DNA of 64,000 nt, taken from assembly GCF_002234675.1 (NCBI RefSeq), contig NC_019876.2, positions 14,630,829 through 14,694,828 of the forward strand, in the 5' to 3' direction. Below, in pieces: positions 1 to 10,956 of the stretch. The notes under the pieces are model-generated. The model had not been told where the DNA came from, did no database searches, and saw only the letters and a list, made by a program, of their open reading frames with translations. Positions within the stretch are counted from its first letter, which is position 1. Each line of letters begins with the position of its first letter. Origin of the DNA: Oryzias latipes. Lineage: Eukaryota > Chordata > Actinopteri > Beloniformes > Adrianichthyidae. A program made the position numbers and the translations under genes.

Positions 1-13
1 CATTGTGTTGCAG

Positions 14-44
14 AGGGACGGGCGTCAGACATAATGGAGGCGAC
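14..44 (+). other. zbtb4: candidate short first exon of zbtb4
   Basis: A cag acceptor-like site ends at 13 and a gtaaac donor-like site starts at 45. The piece between holds an ATG at 34 followed by 11 coding bases. Joined to the acceptor at 400/401 it stays in frame and would read MEAT-LWEQVMVSS into the large exon. This is only a splice-pattern argument, and a phase match has a one-in-three chance of occurring by accident. It could equally be an untranslated exon or intronic sequence. If real, it gives a zbtb4 product without a BTB domain. Confidence 0.25.
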
Positions 45-400
45 GTAAACACTCCGATTGATCAATTAACGTCCTCATTTTTTGTGTGAGTGGAGACGGA
101 CACAACTGGTCTGTGTAAACTAGAACTCTTATTGGTTACTAGGGGATCAAGTACGTATTGCCCTCGATGAAATGCAAATAAATTTATATAAATTCTTTTT
201 TTTAATTTAGGTTGTAATTTGCTATTTCTCATTGTTCAAATGAACTATTAGGATGTCAGTTTCTCTTCAGATGGGCAAAGCTAAATCAAGTGATCAAATA
301 TATATTTTGATATTTTGTTGCTTGTGCAAAGTTCTTAGAAAACAATGAGTTTGTTGTTTCTAGCTAAACTGAAAGTTTCTCTTCTGCCGTTTTGTTGCAG
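45..400 (+). other. presumed intron upstream of the zbtb4 main exon
   Basis: This stretch is AT-rich and has no open frame with protein-like content. It ends in a pyrimidine-rich tract and a ttgttgcag acceptor at 392-400. I see no BTB domain, promoter or repeat in it. The open frame running back to 345 is taken to be intronic read-through. Confidence 0.5.
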
Positions 401-416
401 ATTGTGGGAGCAGGTC

Positions 417-3400
417 ATGGTGTCCAGTGAAAAGGTGTGGGACCCCCATCATGCGGGCCATATTCCATCACATCTAAGTGAACGGCACCTGGCTCCTAGC
501 CCTTCTCCCCCCTCCAACCCCGCACTTATTGCACCTAAGGGCGCCACGATCCACCAGCGTCGCTGGCCGTCCCCTGCGTCTTCCCTGTCGCCGCCTTCGG
601 TGGCTTTCAGTGGCGCTCATTCTGCTCAAGTCTACAAGGCGGAACGAGGACGACACGGGCCCCTCCACTGTGCCCAAGAGGAAGAAGAGCAGCTGGACAT
701 GAAGGGGAAAAGACTCCGCGGAGAGGCCACCATGGAAGACAAGCTGGAGGACGTGGGCGATGGACCCAAAAATGCAAAAATCACTCTAAGCTTCCCGCTT
801 AGTGCAGCCCCCCTCCCGACATCTCTGACCTCACCAAACCACTGTCACGGCTCTTCCTCGTCTTCCTCTTCCCCTCACCGGCGGCGACCATCCTCCAAGA
901 GCTCAGACAAGGGGGTGCTGTGGAAACTGGATGCCACCATGGACGTAAAGCACAGACCCTTTAAGCCCCCGAGACACGACAGCTCTCCGTCCTCCTCTCC
1001 CTCCTCCTCCTCGTCCCCCATGACTGTTCCGGCGTTTACCAGAAAGGACATAAAATCACCCCCTCCCCTTAAGTGCTCCAAAATCAATTCAGAGACACAG
1101 ATTCACAGGTCACCCCCGCGGTCCTCCAGTGGGCTGTTAGGGGGTTGTTTTCCTGGAGATGGATGGGATGAGAGGCAGAGAGTGACCAACGGGACCGTCT
1201 CGCCCTCCCAGACCGCTCAGATTCTCTTCAGCCTGGGCACGCCAGCCTATCCGAGGGGGGAGGCAGAGAGGAAAGAGAAGCTGACTGGGAGGCCAGCTGG
1301 GAAAGCGGGAAGTCCCCATGGGCCCAGCCTCCATCCGCCCACCCTCCAACTCCCTCCTCCCTTACCCCCTCCGCCTCCCCCACCATCCGAGGGTTTGACC
1401 GCGCCGCCACACTCTTCCTCCTATTCTCCTACCAACAGCCTGAAGCCGGAGTTGATTTGCGGAGTCTGCCACCGGCTGTTCAGCTCGGCGTCCTCCCTCA
1501 CGGTCCACATGAGGCTGCATCGCGGCAGCCGTGGCCTCAGCTGCCAATACTGTGGGAAAGTTTTCATCCACAGCAAGAGACTGCATTCCCACGAGGCCTC
1601 CTGCAGGCTGCCCGGCCTGTCCTCCGGCAGCCTGCGCCCTCCTCTTACCGTAAAGCCAAAAGAAGAACCTCTGGAGGAGGGCGAGGTGAGAGTGGAGGGG
1701 GGAGTGATCGTGGAACAGGGAGGCAGCAGTGAGGCACGGCCCGGGAAGAAAGTGAGGAGCCTCCTGGCTCGTATCCAAGGTGATGATGCAGCAGGCGCGG
1801 AGCGGCTGGCTGGCGACGAGAGCCATTTTGTGAAGGTGGTGGATGGCACCGTCATTTACTTCTGCTCCGTGTGCGAGCGCTCCTACATGACTTTATCCAG
1901 CCTGAAGCGTCATTCCAACGTGCACTCGTGGCGCCGCAAATACCCGTGCCACTACTGCGACAAGGTCTTCGCCTTGGCCGAGTACCGCACAAAGCACGAG
2001 GTGTGGCACACGGGGGAGAGGCGGTACCAGTGCATCTTCTGCTGGGATGCTTTCGCCACCTACTACAACCTGAAAACACACCAGAAGACGATTCACGGGA
2101 TCAATCCCAGCCTCATCTCCAGTGAAAAAACAGCCAACGGGGGCTATAAGCAGAAAGCCAACGCCCTCAAGCTTTACCGCCTTCTTCCCATGCGCTCTCA
2201 GAAGAGACCCTACAAGACCTACAGTGACAGCTTACACAACGGGCTTCTACTGCCCTCAGCTGAAGCCTCTGCCCTCTCTCTGCCCGGCCTGGGTTGTCCT
2301 TTAAGCCCAGGAGAACTACAGAGCCTCATCGCCGGGGCCTCGCATCAGACCCTAAAGCCTGATCCAGATGCTTTTCCTGACGGTTTCCATGTTTCCATCG
2401 CTGCTGACCACTCCCCGCTAACGTCCCTCCCCCAAGCGAACGTGCCCCAAGTTAGAAGAGAGGAATGCGAGGTACTAGAGTCAGAGTCAGAGCAAGGGAA
2501 AGGCGTTAGCAGCTACAGACCGTCGAACAGCACCAAAACCAAAAGCGTCAAAAGTAGCAGAGTTACAGAAGCGAGCATGCCCTCTGTGATCACGTACGGC
2601 CACACGAAACCCTCCGTCATAGTTCACGGCACCGCAGTGTCATCCTCTGTTATTGTGCATAGCAACCAGGTGACCTCAGGGAGTGAAAAAAGTCCTGTGA
2701 GCAGCCCGTCCCCCGAAACAGAAAGCAGCCAGGCTGCACTTAAAGCAGGTCCTCGGTCAAACAAAAAGCAAAGGCACAGCGCAGATAATCATAGGAAGAG
2801 GTCAAGAGAGGGTTCAGACACACGAGACGAGGGTTCTTCAAGAGACAGGCGGGAGGCAGAGACAGGCCGATTAGTTCACAAAACACGCAAGTCCCACAGC
2901 AAGAGTAGCATTTCCATCTCAAAGCAGCTGTCGGCATCTGCGGGGTCACAGGTCAGAGAGGCAGGGTCGCTGTGTCAGATCACTGTGCGCATCGGGGAGG
3001 AGGCCATCGTGAAGCGCAGCATCTCCGAGACAGACCTGAGGAGAGACAAGGGCCTCTCCCCTCCGAAAACCAAACGGAGCGAAACGGCTTCTGGAGCCAA
3101 GGAGCCACGCCCGGCTCACTCGCACCACCACCACAACAAACACCGCCTTCAGAGCAAAGCCAGCCTGGACCAAGAGAGGAATAAAAATGCAGGAGACTGT
3201 GAAGAGGACGAGGAGGAAGAGGAGGAGGAGGGCAGACAAAAGAGCCCCAAACCTCCTGACCGGGTGAGGGAGTACTTCTTCCGTAAAGAGGTGCGTGAGC
3301 AGGACAGCGACAATGACACCGAGGATAATTTATGGCGACCCTACTACTCCTACAAGCCTAAGAGGAAGGCCCAAGCACATCTACAGAGAGTAAAGAGCTG

Positions 3401-5777
3401 GCAACGGAAACTCAAGTACAAGCGTTCCATCCGACTGAAGAAGAGAGCAGAGAGACTTAAGAGCCTTCTGAGTAAACAAACCAAGAAGTTACAGGACGAG
3501 GAAGAGGACCGGCCGACCGAAGAGGCTGAGAGATCGTCAACAGCTAGCAGAGACGAGAAGGAAGAAAAGCAGAAAGAAGCTCCTCTGAAGGAGAACAGTA
3601 AAGATGCAGAAAAGCCGGTCAAAGAGGACCCTCCCCAGCTGCACCCTCCAAAGCCTTCTCTGTCTACCTCAGCGCCACCTGCAGGAATCAAAAGGCGACC
3701 TTGGTCTAACGGGAACGCGGCCGAGTGCAGCACGTGTGGCCGCTGGTTTTCCAGCCCTCGTAAAAGGGACAAGCACGAACTCAACCACCTGCTGGAGTTC
3801 GTTTGCCTCTTCTGTCGAGCCACTTTTCCCTCAAGGGACAAATTGGAGGACCACCAGAGAGCCCAGCATCCGAAGCCGACCGATCCGTCCTCCGGGCCTC
3901 CGAAAGGGGAACACTTTCTTGGGGGCGGGGTCAAATCGGCAACCGAGACTGCAAAATATGATGAAGACAGAGGGGGGAACGTTCGCTTGGCGGGGAGTCC
4001 GAGTCGCCTGAGCAGAAGAGCCTTGTCTCGACACACCTGTCCTCAGTGCTACAAGGTGTGCAAGACGTCTTCGGCTCTAACTCGGCATATCCGCCGCCAT
4101 GAGCTGAGCAGCTCTCCAGAGAGAGAAAATGATGAGTCCGAGCCAAAGACATCTCAGACGTTTTCCAACTCTCTCTGTAAAGATTCAGATAAAGGACAGA
4201 TTCCCAGCGCGCTCTCTGTTTCAGTTATCAGCTATTCTGCACAAGAGCAGCATAGCGATGCTTTGACATCCCAGAAACGTGAAAATCAGCTTTCAGATCA
4301 CCTAAAGTCAGATCCCTGTGAAAAAAACAAAACAACAGAACTCAAAACAACAGAACCATCAACTCCAGAGAGAGAGCTGAGACCAAACACCTCAGACCCG
4401 GCGACTGAAATCCCAGTTAACCTCTCCCCCTCCAAACCTGAGGTCACCCCTGCCACCCTCCAGAGTGTGCTGGTCATGAACGGCCCAGACTGTCTCGACT
4501 ACCGCACCCCCAGCAAAAAGACCCTCGACAGCCAGGCCCACAGAGCGCCCAGCCCTGTGCAGCTGACACCCTCCAGCATCTCCCCGAATGTGCCTGTGAC
4601 ATCACAAACCAGAATAACCACTGCTGCTCCTCCAGTTTCCATGACAACCCCTCTCATCTCTAAAGGGGGATTCATGAGACGGGATGGGGTCATTATGGAG
4701 AGTGAGAAGCAGAGCAGGAGTGGTGCATTACTGCACGCAACTTACACAGAATCCCCTCTGGTTCCAGATTTCAGAGCGCAAGCTTTGTCCAGGAGTCCAT
4801 CTCCCACTGAAGCACAAGACCTTACTATGTCCTCTATGCTAGCTCGAGAGAGGGATCTAGAGAGGCAAAGGGAGGCGGAGAAGGAGCTGGAGAGACAGAG
4901 GGAACGAGAGAAAGTCATTGAGAAAGAACGAGAGAAAGAGGTAGAGAGGTCTCAACAAATTGCTAGAGTTGCTCACACCCCACAGAACCAAAGTGCGCTC
5001 TTGGTCCCCAAAGAGGAGCCCCTTAGCCCCATTCCATCTCCCCAACACATCCCCACTCAAACCACTATGAATGGACCCTCTTCACACAGGCACACTCCCA
5101 AGTCCCCCTGCCGGTCCCCTTCGACTGCTGGACTGTTGGCGCGAGCGAGTCGCCAGGTTCACACCGGTTCACAAGGACTCGACAGGCTCACACAACCCAT
5201 CGGAGCAGCTGGCGGCGGGGACCGCCCCTCTGCCCACGCTCTGCTTCTCCCCAGAGCTCCCCAGCTTCCCCAGCCAGACAACCAGGACACTGTTTCTCTG
5301 AGAGACCCCCAGCAAAGGGATGCCACGCCGGTTGGATATACTTCCCAGGACTACCCTCTGCCCCTGATAGTGCCGGACAATTACCACCCTGGGAAGAAGC
5401 ACGAGGAAAACCTCCTCATGTCTTCCTATCCACCGGGGGCACTTCCCTTTGGCCCCCTGGGAAAAGTGATAGGGCCTAATGGCGGCGACTTGGCCAAGCT
5501 GCCATTCTATCCCGACCCCTACCAGCTGCTCTATGCGCCCCACCTCCTGGCCTACCCGTACAACCTGGCAGCGCTTCCTGTTGCTCTGAACATGATGGGG
5601 CCTCGGGGCGACAAGGTGGAGCCTCTGCCCTTCCTCCCTGCCATCTTCAACTACGCCGCCACCGGTGGGACCTACATGGGCGCAGCCCCCCACCCTCTTA
5701 TGGCAAACCCCAGCCTCTACAGCGGCAGCAGCGGCAGCAGCAAAAAGCAACAAGACGGCGCCGGCAGCAAACAGTAG
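417..5777 (+). CDS. zbtb4: Zinc finger and BTB domain-containing protein 4, large zinc-finger exon
   Basis: This is a Kaiso-family transcriptional repressor expected in the nucleus, where the family binds methylated CpG through its central fingers. Translation from the ATG at 417 gives 1,786 residues, against about 1,010 in human ZBTB4. The coding exon starts at 401 behind an acceptor, in phase 2. C2H2 fingers lie near residues 347-369, 374-396, 481-503, 508-530, 537-560, 1102-1124, 1128-1151 and 1205-1228. The triple block 481-560, with linkers HSWRRKYPC and HTGERRYQC, is the Kaiso/ZBTB4/ZBTB38 methyl-DNA module. The motifs LCQITVRIGEEAIVKR, LWRPYYSYKPKRKA and a C-terminal LAALPVALNM block favour ZBTB4 over ZBTB38, as do the neighbours shbg and neurl4. 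Ser/Pro-rich stretches, an acidic run and an Arg/Glu-rich segment near residues 1480-1520 fill the extra length. The BTB domain is not seen; it may lie upstream of the window or be absent. Confidence 0.9.
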   Translation: MVSSEKVWDPHHAGHIPSHLSERHLAPSPSPPSNPALIAPKGATIHQRRWPSPASSLSPPSVAFSGAHSAQVYKAERGRHGPLHCAQEEEEQLDMKGKRLRGEATMEDKLEDVGDGPKNAKITLSFPLSAAPLPTSLTSPNHCHGSSSSSSSPHRRRPSSKSSDKGVLWKLDATMDVKHRPFKPPRHDSSPSSSPSSSSSPMTVPAFTRKDIKSPPPLKCSKINSETQIHRSPPRSSSGLLGGCFPGDGWDERQRVTNGTVSPSQTAQILFSLGTPAYPRGEAERKEKLTGRPAGKAGSPHGPSLHPPTLQLPPPLPPPPPPPSEGLTAPPHSSSYSPTNSLKPELICGVCHRLFSSASSLTVHMRLHRGSRGLSCQYCGKVFIHSKRLHSHEASCRLPGLSSGSLRPPLTVKPKEEPLEEGEVRVEGGVIVEQGGSSEARPGKKVRSLLARIQGDDAAGAERLAGDESHFVKVVDGTVIYFCSVCERSYMTLSSLKRHSNVHSWRRKYPCHYCDKVFALAEYRTKHEVWHTGERRYQCIFCWDAFATYYNLKTHQKTIHGINPSLISSEKTANGGYKQKANALKLYRLLPMRSQKRPYKTYSDSLHNGLLLPSAEASALSLPGLGCPLSPGELQSLIAGASHQTLKPDPDAFPDGFHVSIAADHSPLTSLPQANVPQVRREECEVLESESEQGKGVSSYRPSNSTKTKSVKSSRVTEASMPSVITYGHTKPSVIVHGTAVSSSVIVHSNQVTSGSEKSPVSSPSPETESSQAALKAGPRSNKKQRHSADNHRKRSREGSDTRDEGSSRDRREAETGRLVHKTRKSHSKSSISISKQLSASAGSQVREAGSLCQITVRIGEEAIVKRSISETDLRRDKGLSPPKTKRSETASGAKEPRPAHSHHHHNKHRLQSKASLDQERNKNAGDCEEDEEEEEEEGRQKSPKPPDRVREYFFRKEVREQDSDNDTEDNLWRPYYSYKPKRKAQAHLQRVKSWQRKLKYKRSIRLKKRAERLKSLLSKQTKKLQDEEEDRPTEEAERSSTASRDEKEEKQKEAPLKENSKDAEKPVKEDPPQLHPPKPSLSTSAPPAGIKRRPWSNGNAAECSTCGRWFSSPRKRDKHELNHLLEFVCLFCRATFPSRDKLEDHQRAQHPKPTDPSSGPPKGEHFLGGGVKSATETAKYDEDRGGNVRLAGSPSRLSRRALSRHTCPQCYKVCKTSSALTRHIRRHELSSSPERENDESEPKTSQTFSNSLCKDSDKGQIPSALSVSVISYSAQEQHSDALTSQKRENQLSDHLKSDPCEKNKTTELKTTEPSTPERELRPNTSDPATEIPVNLSPSKPEVTPATLQSVLVMNGPDCLDYRTPSKKTLDSQAHRAPSPVQLTPSSISPNVPVTSQTRITTAAPPVSMTTPLISKGGFMRRDGVIMESEKQSRSGALLHATYTESPLVPDFRAQALSRSPSPTEAQDLTMSSMLARERDLERQREAEKELERQREREKVIEKEREKEVERSQQIARVAHTPQNQSALLVPKEEPLSPIPSPQHIPTQTTMNGPSSHRHTPKSPCRSPSTAGLLARASRQVHTGSQGLDRLTQPIGAAGGGDRPSAHALLLPRAPQLPQPDNQDTVSLRDPQQRDATPVGYTSQDYPLPLIVPDNYHPGKKHEENLLMSSYPPGALPFGPLGKVIGPNGGDLAKLPFYPDPYQLLYAPHLLAYPYNLAALPVALNMMGPRGDKVEPLPFLPAIFNYAATGGTYMGAAPHPLMANPSLYSGSSGSSKKQQDGAGSKQ

Positions 5778-8560
5778 GACATCGTATGCACTAAAAAAAA
5801 AAAAAAAGGAGAAAAGATGAAAGCTTTTTGCCTGGGAATGGAAGGGGTGCATGCTCACTTCGCTTGCACAGTTAGCTCCGCCCCTCCCTTTCTATCCTAC
5901 GGACCCAGGCATTACAGGAGTAAATGTGAAGGGAGGAGAAGGAGCAAAGAAATGGCGTGGAGAATACCCTCTTATCTTTACTCCAGCTTTCTTTCTCCAC
6001 ATCTTTCCTGTCTTCCTGTAGTGTGTTGCAGTTCTAGAGCTTGAGTAACCTTCCTCTCCGACTCATTATATTATCTGTAATATAAGAATAACAACTGCTA
6101 ACAGGGTTTGTGTTTTGTGACCAATTAGTTCAGTCTCCTTCCCTTTATAGTCACCGCGTAAACGAGGACGGGCGCGGTTTGGGGTGTGGGATAAAGGAAC
6201 ATCCAATGACTCCAAATTAGCGTATTTTTGTATGGGCCAGAGCGAATGCAGGTGCATCCTGCTGTTATACTGTCTGTGATAGTGCTAATATGAGCGTGCA
6301 CACGTGCAGGGATGTGTGCGCGCTGGGGCGGGCGTGGAGCGCGAACGTCCGGATCATTCCGTGTGATCATTCCGAGGCTAGCGTAGGTCCACACACGGAG
6401 ACTAGCGCTTCAGCTACCATCCGTGGAAGTCGAGGCCGGACGTAAAGTGTGTAACAGTGACAGATCCACTCCCGTTTTTTGTTTTGGTTTGTTTATGTCG
6501 TCAGACCTGTCGGATCTGCATTCCCAATAGTTTGTACTTTCTGTGTGCAAAACGCTAGCTCAAAGGGGACATATGTAGCTGCTGTGGATATGTAGCTGGC
6601 CACTGGGTATGAGGTTTAAGGCTGGTAGACCGTTGCACTTCCATTTTTCATCTCATTTCCTTAAAATAAAAAAAATAAAAATTACAAAAAAAAGGAAGAA
6701 AGACCAGTCAGCCTTCATTTGTTTAGCTGTTTCCCTCTTTGTTTAGAAGAGAACAAGAGCCCGTCTCCTCAAGCCAGGAAGACGAGGCCGCATCAAAGGC
6801 GCAAAATAAAACACGGATTCAGGGTTTTGACCTAATCCTGACCCCAGACGAGGACTTTATGGGCACAAAACCGTTCAATCAACAAACAGAAAAGGCACTT
6901 TGGGGGGAAGAAATGAAATCACAGCTTAAAGAGATGAGCAATGACGAAAAAGTCTGATCTCTTTTCTCTTCCTTGTGTCATATTTAAGAGAGAAAAATAA
7001 ACATACAAACATAGGAAGCGGCTGAGCTTAGCAGCCAAAGTGGCGGACTGAAACTGCTCAGACCCCGCCCCCCTCATGCAGGGGCCTTTTTTTTTGTTTC
7101 TGTTACATGTAACGTTATCTTTTCACGTTTGTTTTTACTTAAACGATGTTGTTGTTTATGTCGTTTAGCCCTCTTACCGGATGGAAGTGATTTCAGCGGG
7201 GGGGAGGGGGGAACTTCAAGAATATGAATGTAAATTTAGTTGCGAGGTTTAATGAAGTACAGTTGCATTAATGGTAGAGTTGGTTTCAGTTCCTGCTTTT
7301 TTTTTTCTTCTTTTCATTTCTTTTGACTCAAATAACTTGTTAAAGAACAGTATAACGTCTGGTATGCATATATACAGTAGTCCTAGGAATATGTCAGTAA
7401 ACTTGGGTTCTGTATCCACAAAAGCATGAGAAACACTTGCTTCCTAACCATTTATTTTTACTTCAGCGAATCTGGCACAGCTATTGTTTTCTGTCTTCAT
7501 TTTTTTATTTTTAAATCTTCCATATCTCCATTAGGATCTGCTTTAATCACCACAGGCTACTCTTTTGTAGAGAAAAATTAGGAGCTGGTATATTTTCCCC
7601 TTTAGCTCCTCCTAAGAACACGTGAGGCGGCGTGCGTATCATGGTCAGGGGGCTTGGTCGCCGTTGAGACGTGGTGTGCCTGACCTTAGAGGCCCCCCTT
7701 TGTGTGTGGTTACAAGCCTTTTGCGTGCTTGAGTGCATGTGAGTGACTGTAAGAAAAACCAAAATAATTTCAGCAGAGCATCCCTTGACAGTACATGAGC
7801 CACGTATGTGTTTTGGGGGGTTACTTGCTTTCTTTCTTTCTTTCTTTTTTCATGATTATTTTCACCCTTAACCTTCAATGTAAGAAAGCCTTGCTGTGTC
7901 ACAGTAACTCAAGCGACTCCCGTCATATATTTTGGACCATTTCTTATGCCATATGTCGCCATCATGGTTGTCATAAAAACCAAAAAAGCATGCAAATGAA
8001 CATATTGTGGTGACTGGGACTGGAATCTGGTGGTAACATCCAACTATTTACTGTACGTTTTAGTTCAAAAATGAATGTGCCTCTGCTTTGATATTTAAAT
8101 AATTGTCTATTCAAATGGGGGGGAAAACCAGATTTCAGCTGTTAAGGTGCCTTGTTTTGGCATAAGAAATTTGAAAATCAAATGCGATTTTTGTTTTGTT
8201 TTTATTTTTTCCTTGGAAAAATGACTTGGAGTTAGAGTCCATGGCTTTGTTTGCTATGAAGCTGTTAATAGATATAGGAGTGTGGCTAAACTGTTTTTTG
8301 GTATTGTGTACATGTCTAGGATAATACTGTGCCATATAGAACCCACAGAATATGTTAATGTTATTTTTCAGAGATGTTTTAATGTTGCCTGATGACTTTG
8401 TCTTTAGATTTGATACAAAGGCTTGTAGCCACAGCTCTCCCAAAGTCTGTAGTGTCCTTTTCAGCATTTTTCTTGTCGCCCCCCCCCCCCCTCCTCTACA
8501 CACACACACACGTTTATGTCTCCCCTTCTTTCTCTTTGCTGCAATCAAACAAAATAAAGT
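5778..8560 (+). other. zbtb4: 3' UTR of zbtb4
   Basis: The stretch follows the zbtb4 stop codon and runs to the AATAAA at 8553. It holds no long protein-like frame on either strand and no clear transposon, unlike most spacers here. Short homopolymer and CTTT runs occur, for example near 7830-7850, and a C run sits near 8480. Internal AATAAA sites near 6664, 6806 and 7000 could give shorter transcripts. Calling it one continuous UTR is inference from position. Confidence 0.6.
8553..8558 (+). terminator. zbtb4: Likely zbtb4 polyadenylation signal (AATAAA)
   Basis: A canonical AATAAA lies about 2.78 kb past the stop codon, at the point where sequence character changes to AT-rich intergenic DNA. 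A T-rich stretch follows within 50 bases. The earlier AATAAA sites in the UTR are alternatives. Confidence 0.5.
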
Positions 8561-9500
8561 ATTAACCTGATGACCCAATGAACTCAGCTGTTGTCTGATC
8601 TTATTTTTTTTAATCATGTCTAATTTTTAGAACTTGTTTTGATATAAAATGTCTTTAAATTGGTGGAATATGTTTTTAATTTTAGTGTAGTTTAATTACC
8701 TGCAATACTTTGCTTAACCCTTTTAAGCTAAAAGATTGATGTGAAAGAAGTGATTCTGGTGATTTCTCACATCTATCCCAAAGATTAAGCGCTCTTAGCA
8801 AAAAAAAAAAAAAGTATTAGTGCCACCATTGCATAAACTGTGAGAAAAAAGCCCCAATTTTCAAGGAATAAAGTTGTAAAATCATGAGAAAAAAAGGTAA
8901 GAATTTTACAAGAATTCATTCAAACAATTATGACCTAAAAAAGCGTAATTTTACAAAAAAAAAATGGTACTTTTTACATTTCGCTTTAAAAATGTTCCAA
9001 CAATGACAAATGATGCAACTTTATTTTACCTGAAATTACAATTTTATTTTTAAAAAAAGAAAAAAACTTTTTATTTTATTCATTTAATATTTTGAGGTTT
9101 TATTTCTCACAAATGCACAACTTTATTCTCTTGAAATTTGGACTTTTATCTCATAATTTTTAGCCTCGTAAAATGTTGACTTTCTGCCGTATAATTTAAT
9201 TTTGTGACATTTGGATTTTTTTCTTATTGTTTTACAACTTTACTCTTATATGTATAGATATAGATATATCCATTTTTCTTTTATGGTGGCCCAAATACTC
9301 TGTTGTTGTTTTATCTCTGTTGAATATGTTAAATTACCTCAAGGTTACATTTCAATTTTGTGTATCAAGTATTTATTTTTTCATGTATTTTCACAGTTGT
9401 TCTGATCATTCTTTTGATGGAATTCTTTTCATTACCAAAAACTTCTGTTTAAAGAAAAAGATGGAAGTTTATAGCTCTCAATCAAAAACTAAAGTCCCAC

Positions 9501-9580
9501 AGTTCCCAGTGGTTTTTCCTATGATTATGACATTTTAGCCAAAGTTTAAAAAAAACAACAGTCGTTTTCTGGGATGTAGT
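9501..9580 (-). repeat. Dispersed repeat family A, end fragment
   Basis: It carries the family terminal motif ttcccagtgg followed by a diverged form of the unit seen at 29535 and 63170, in minus sense. The family is described under the fuller copy at 63170-63690. Confidence 0.5.
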
Positions 9581-9850
9581 AGGCTGTGTCTGAATTGAAG
9601 GGCTGCGTTCTTTTTTATGTTTTTTTATTTTATTTTAATCGGCTACAGGACATTAACCGATGTAACGACTGGAATTATGCAAAGGCTAGACGTGTCCAAC
9701 TTCCCAGCCGTTCACATCCGGCCTTCCCACTCAACGAAGGACCCGGCCAACGTCGCTCAGGAAGGCCACTTTACAGTCATCCCCAATCTAACATTAGCAG
9801 TGCAGCTAAAATGGCGACTAAATATTGGGCGATCCGATGCAGTTTGAAAA

Positions 9851-10045
9851 AGATTGTATCTGTGACGTAGACAACTCTGATGCATCCACTTGCAGACAAA
9901 CAGATCCATGTGCGTCTGAGCTGGAATCTGGATCAAAACTGTAGGGCTGGATAGCTATAATACTGCTTGCAGTTTTTGTTGCACGAGTAATGTTAGGTTG
10001 GAGGTGTGTAAACATGGATGATAGGAAGTAGGGCTTACTCCACAC
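9851..10045 (+). repeat. Dispersed repeat family A, internal fragment
   Basis: This piece includes the family motifs gatgcatccacttgcagac and gagctggaatctggatca. It matches the reverse complement of 63350-63500 closely by eye. It lacks the family ends. Confidence 0.65.
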
Positions 10046-10956
10046 CAACATTCCTGGCAAATCAAATGAATATAAAATAATATGATATGAAATCCTTATA
10101 GTAATCTAAAATTGAATAATTCTAAGTCAAATGAATGAATAAGGAATTTCTATTCCTAATCCTTAACCTCTACTGATCCGATTTTGCTCCAGTTACGTGT
10201 TTTGCTCTTTTCCCAGTACTTCCAAGTTATGACAGCCTTCCTGGAAGAAGGTTGTGTCAGGGGAACCCAGCGAGCCGAAAGAGAAAACAGAGCTCTCCTC
10301 GCTCCCTCCTCCTCCTCCTCTTTTTTTCCCCCTGCAGCACACAAACCGACACGTGCATGCGCCGGTTAACAGCCGACGGCGGTGAATCAAGAAGGTTCCT
10401 GTGTGACGGATAAACACACAGAAGTGGTCCGGCTCAGGAAACTGACCCGGCCTGCAGACAAGTCGCCGCTGCATGAATCATCATGAAGACAGCGGCAGAA
10501 GAGATTTCACTTCTGTCACCGCCTTGAGCTGTTATTTTTAATGATTTACTAACCTAAAAGGGCTGAACTGAAGTTTCTCGCGTTTTAATATCTTTCGTGA
10601 GAGTTTTTTAAACAATTTGACAACAGCTAACAACTTGCTTTTGTCTTTTCTCTGAGTTGTCATTGACCACCATAGCCCTCCCACCCACCTACATTTTCAC
10701 AAACATCCCATTAGTCACAGCCTTGAAGCACTTCCTCGCAGAGATCAATACCCTGCACTGACTGACCATCCTCCGTTTGCCCTCTGGACCCCAGGACGGC
10801 AGGCCAAATCCCACCTACGCTCCACACAAACACTGTGGCAGAAAGCCTCTGCACCTCATCCCGCCGCCGCCGCCGCCACCTGTGGAACGCTTGGACCACC
10901 CAAAGGCTCTGGAGAGTGCACCCTGGGAGGCCTGGGGTGGGTGAACGCTCTGAAAG

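Larger units (their letters stand above)
8561..10956. other. Intergenic region between zbtb4 and shbg
   Basis: The first 900 bases are AT-rich and of low complexity, with repeated short A and T runs, and code for nothing recognisable. Two pieces of a dispersed repeat family sit at 9501-9580 (minus sense) and 9851-10045 (plus sense). From about 10190 the sequence becomes more mixed, with a CpG-richer patch at 10260-10480, and leads to the shbg start. Any shbg promoter and 5' UTR should be in the last 750 bases, but I cannot place a TATA box or transcription start. Confidence 0.6.

Noticed and set aside
3350..4036. 228-codon minus-strand frame inside zbtb4
   Set aside because: It lies wholly opposite a well-conserved zinc-finger coding exon and resembles no protein family.
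5169..5858. 229-codon minus-strand frame across the zbtb4 stop
   Set aside because: It overlaps the conserved C-terminal coding block in antisense and shows no homology I recognise.
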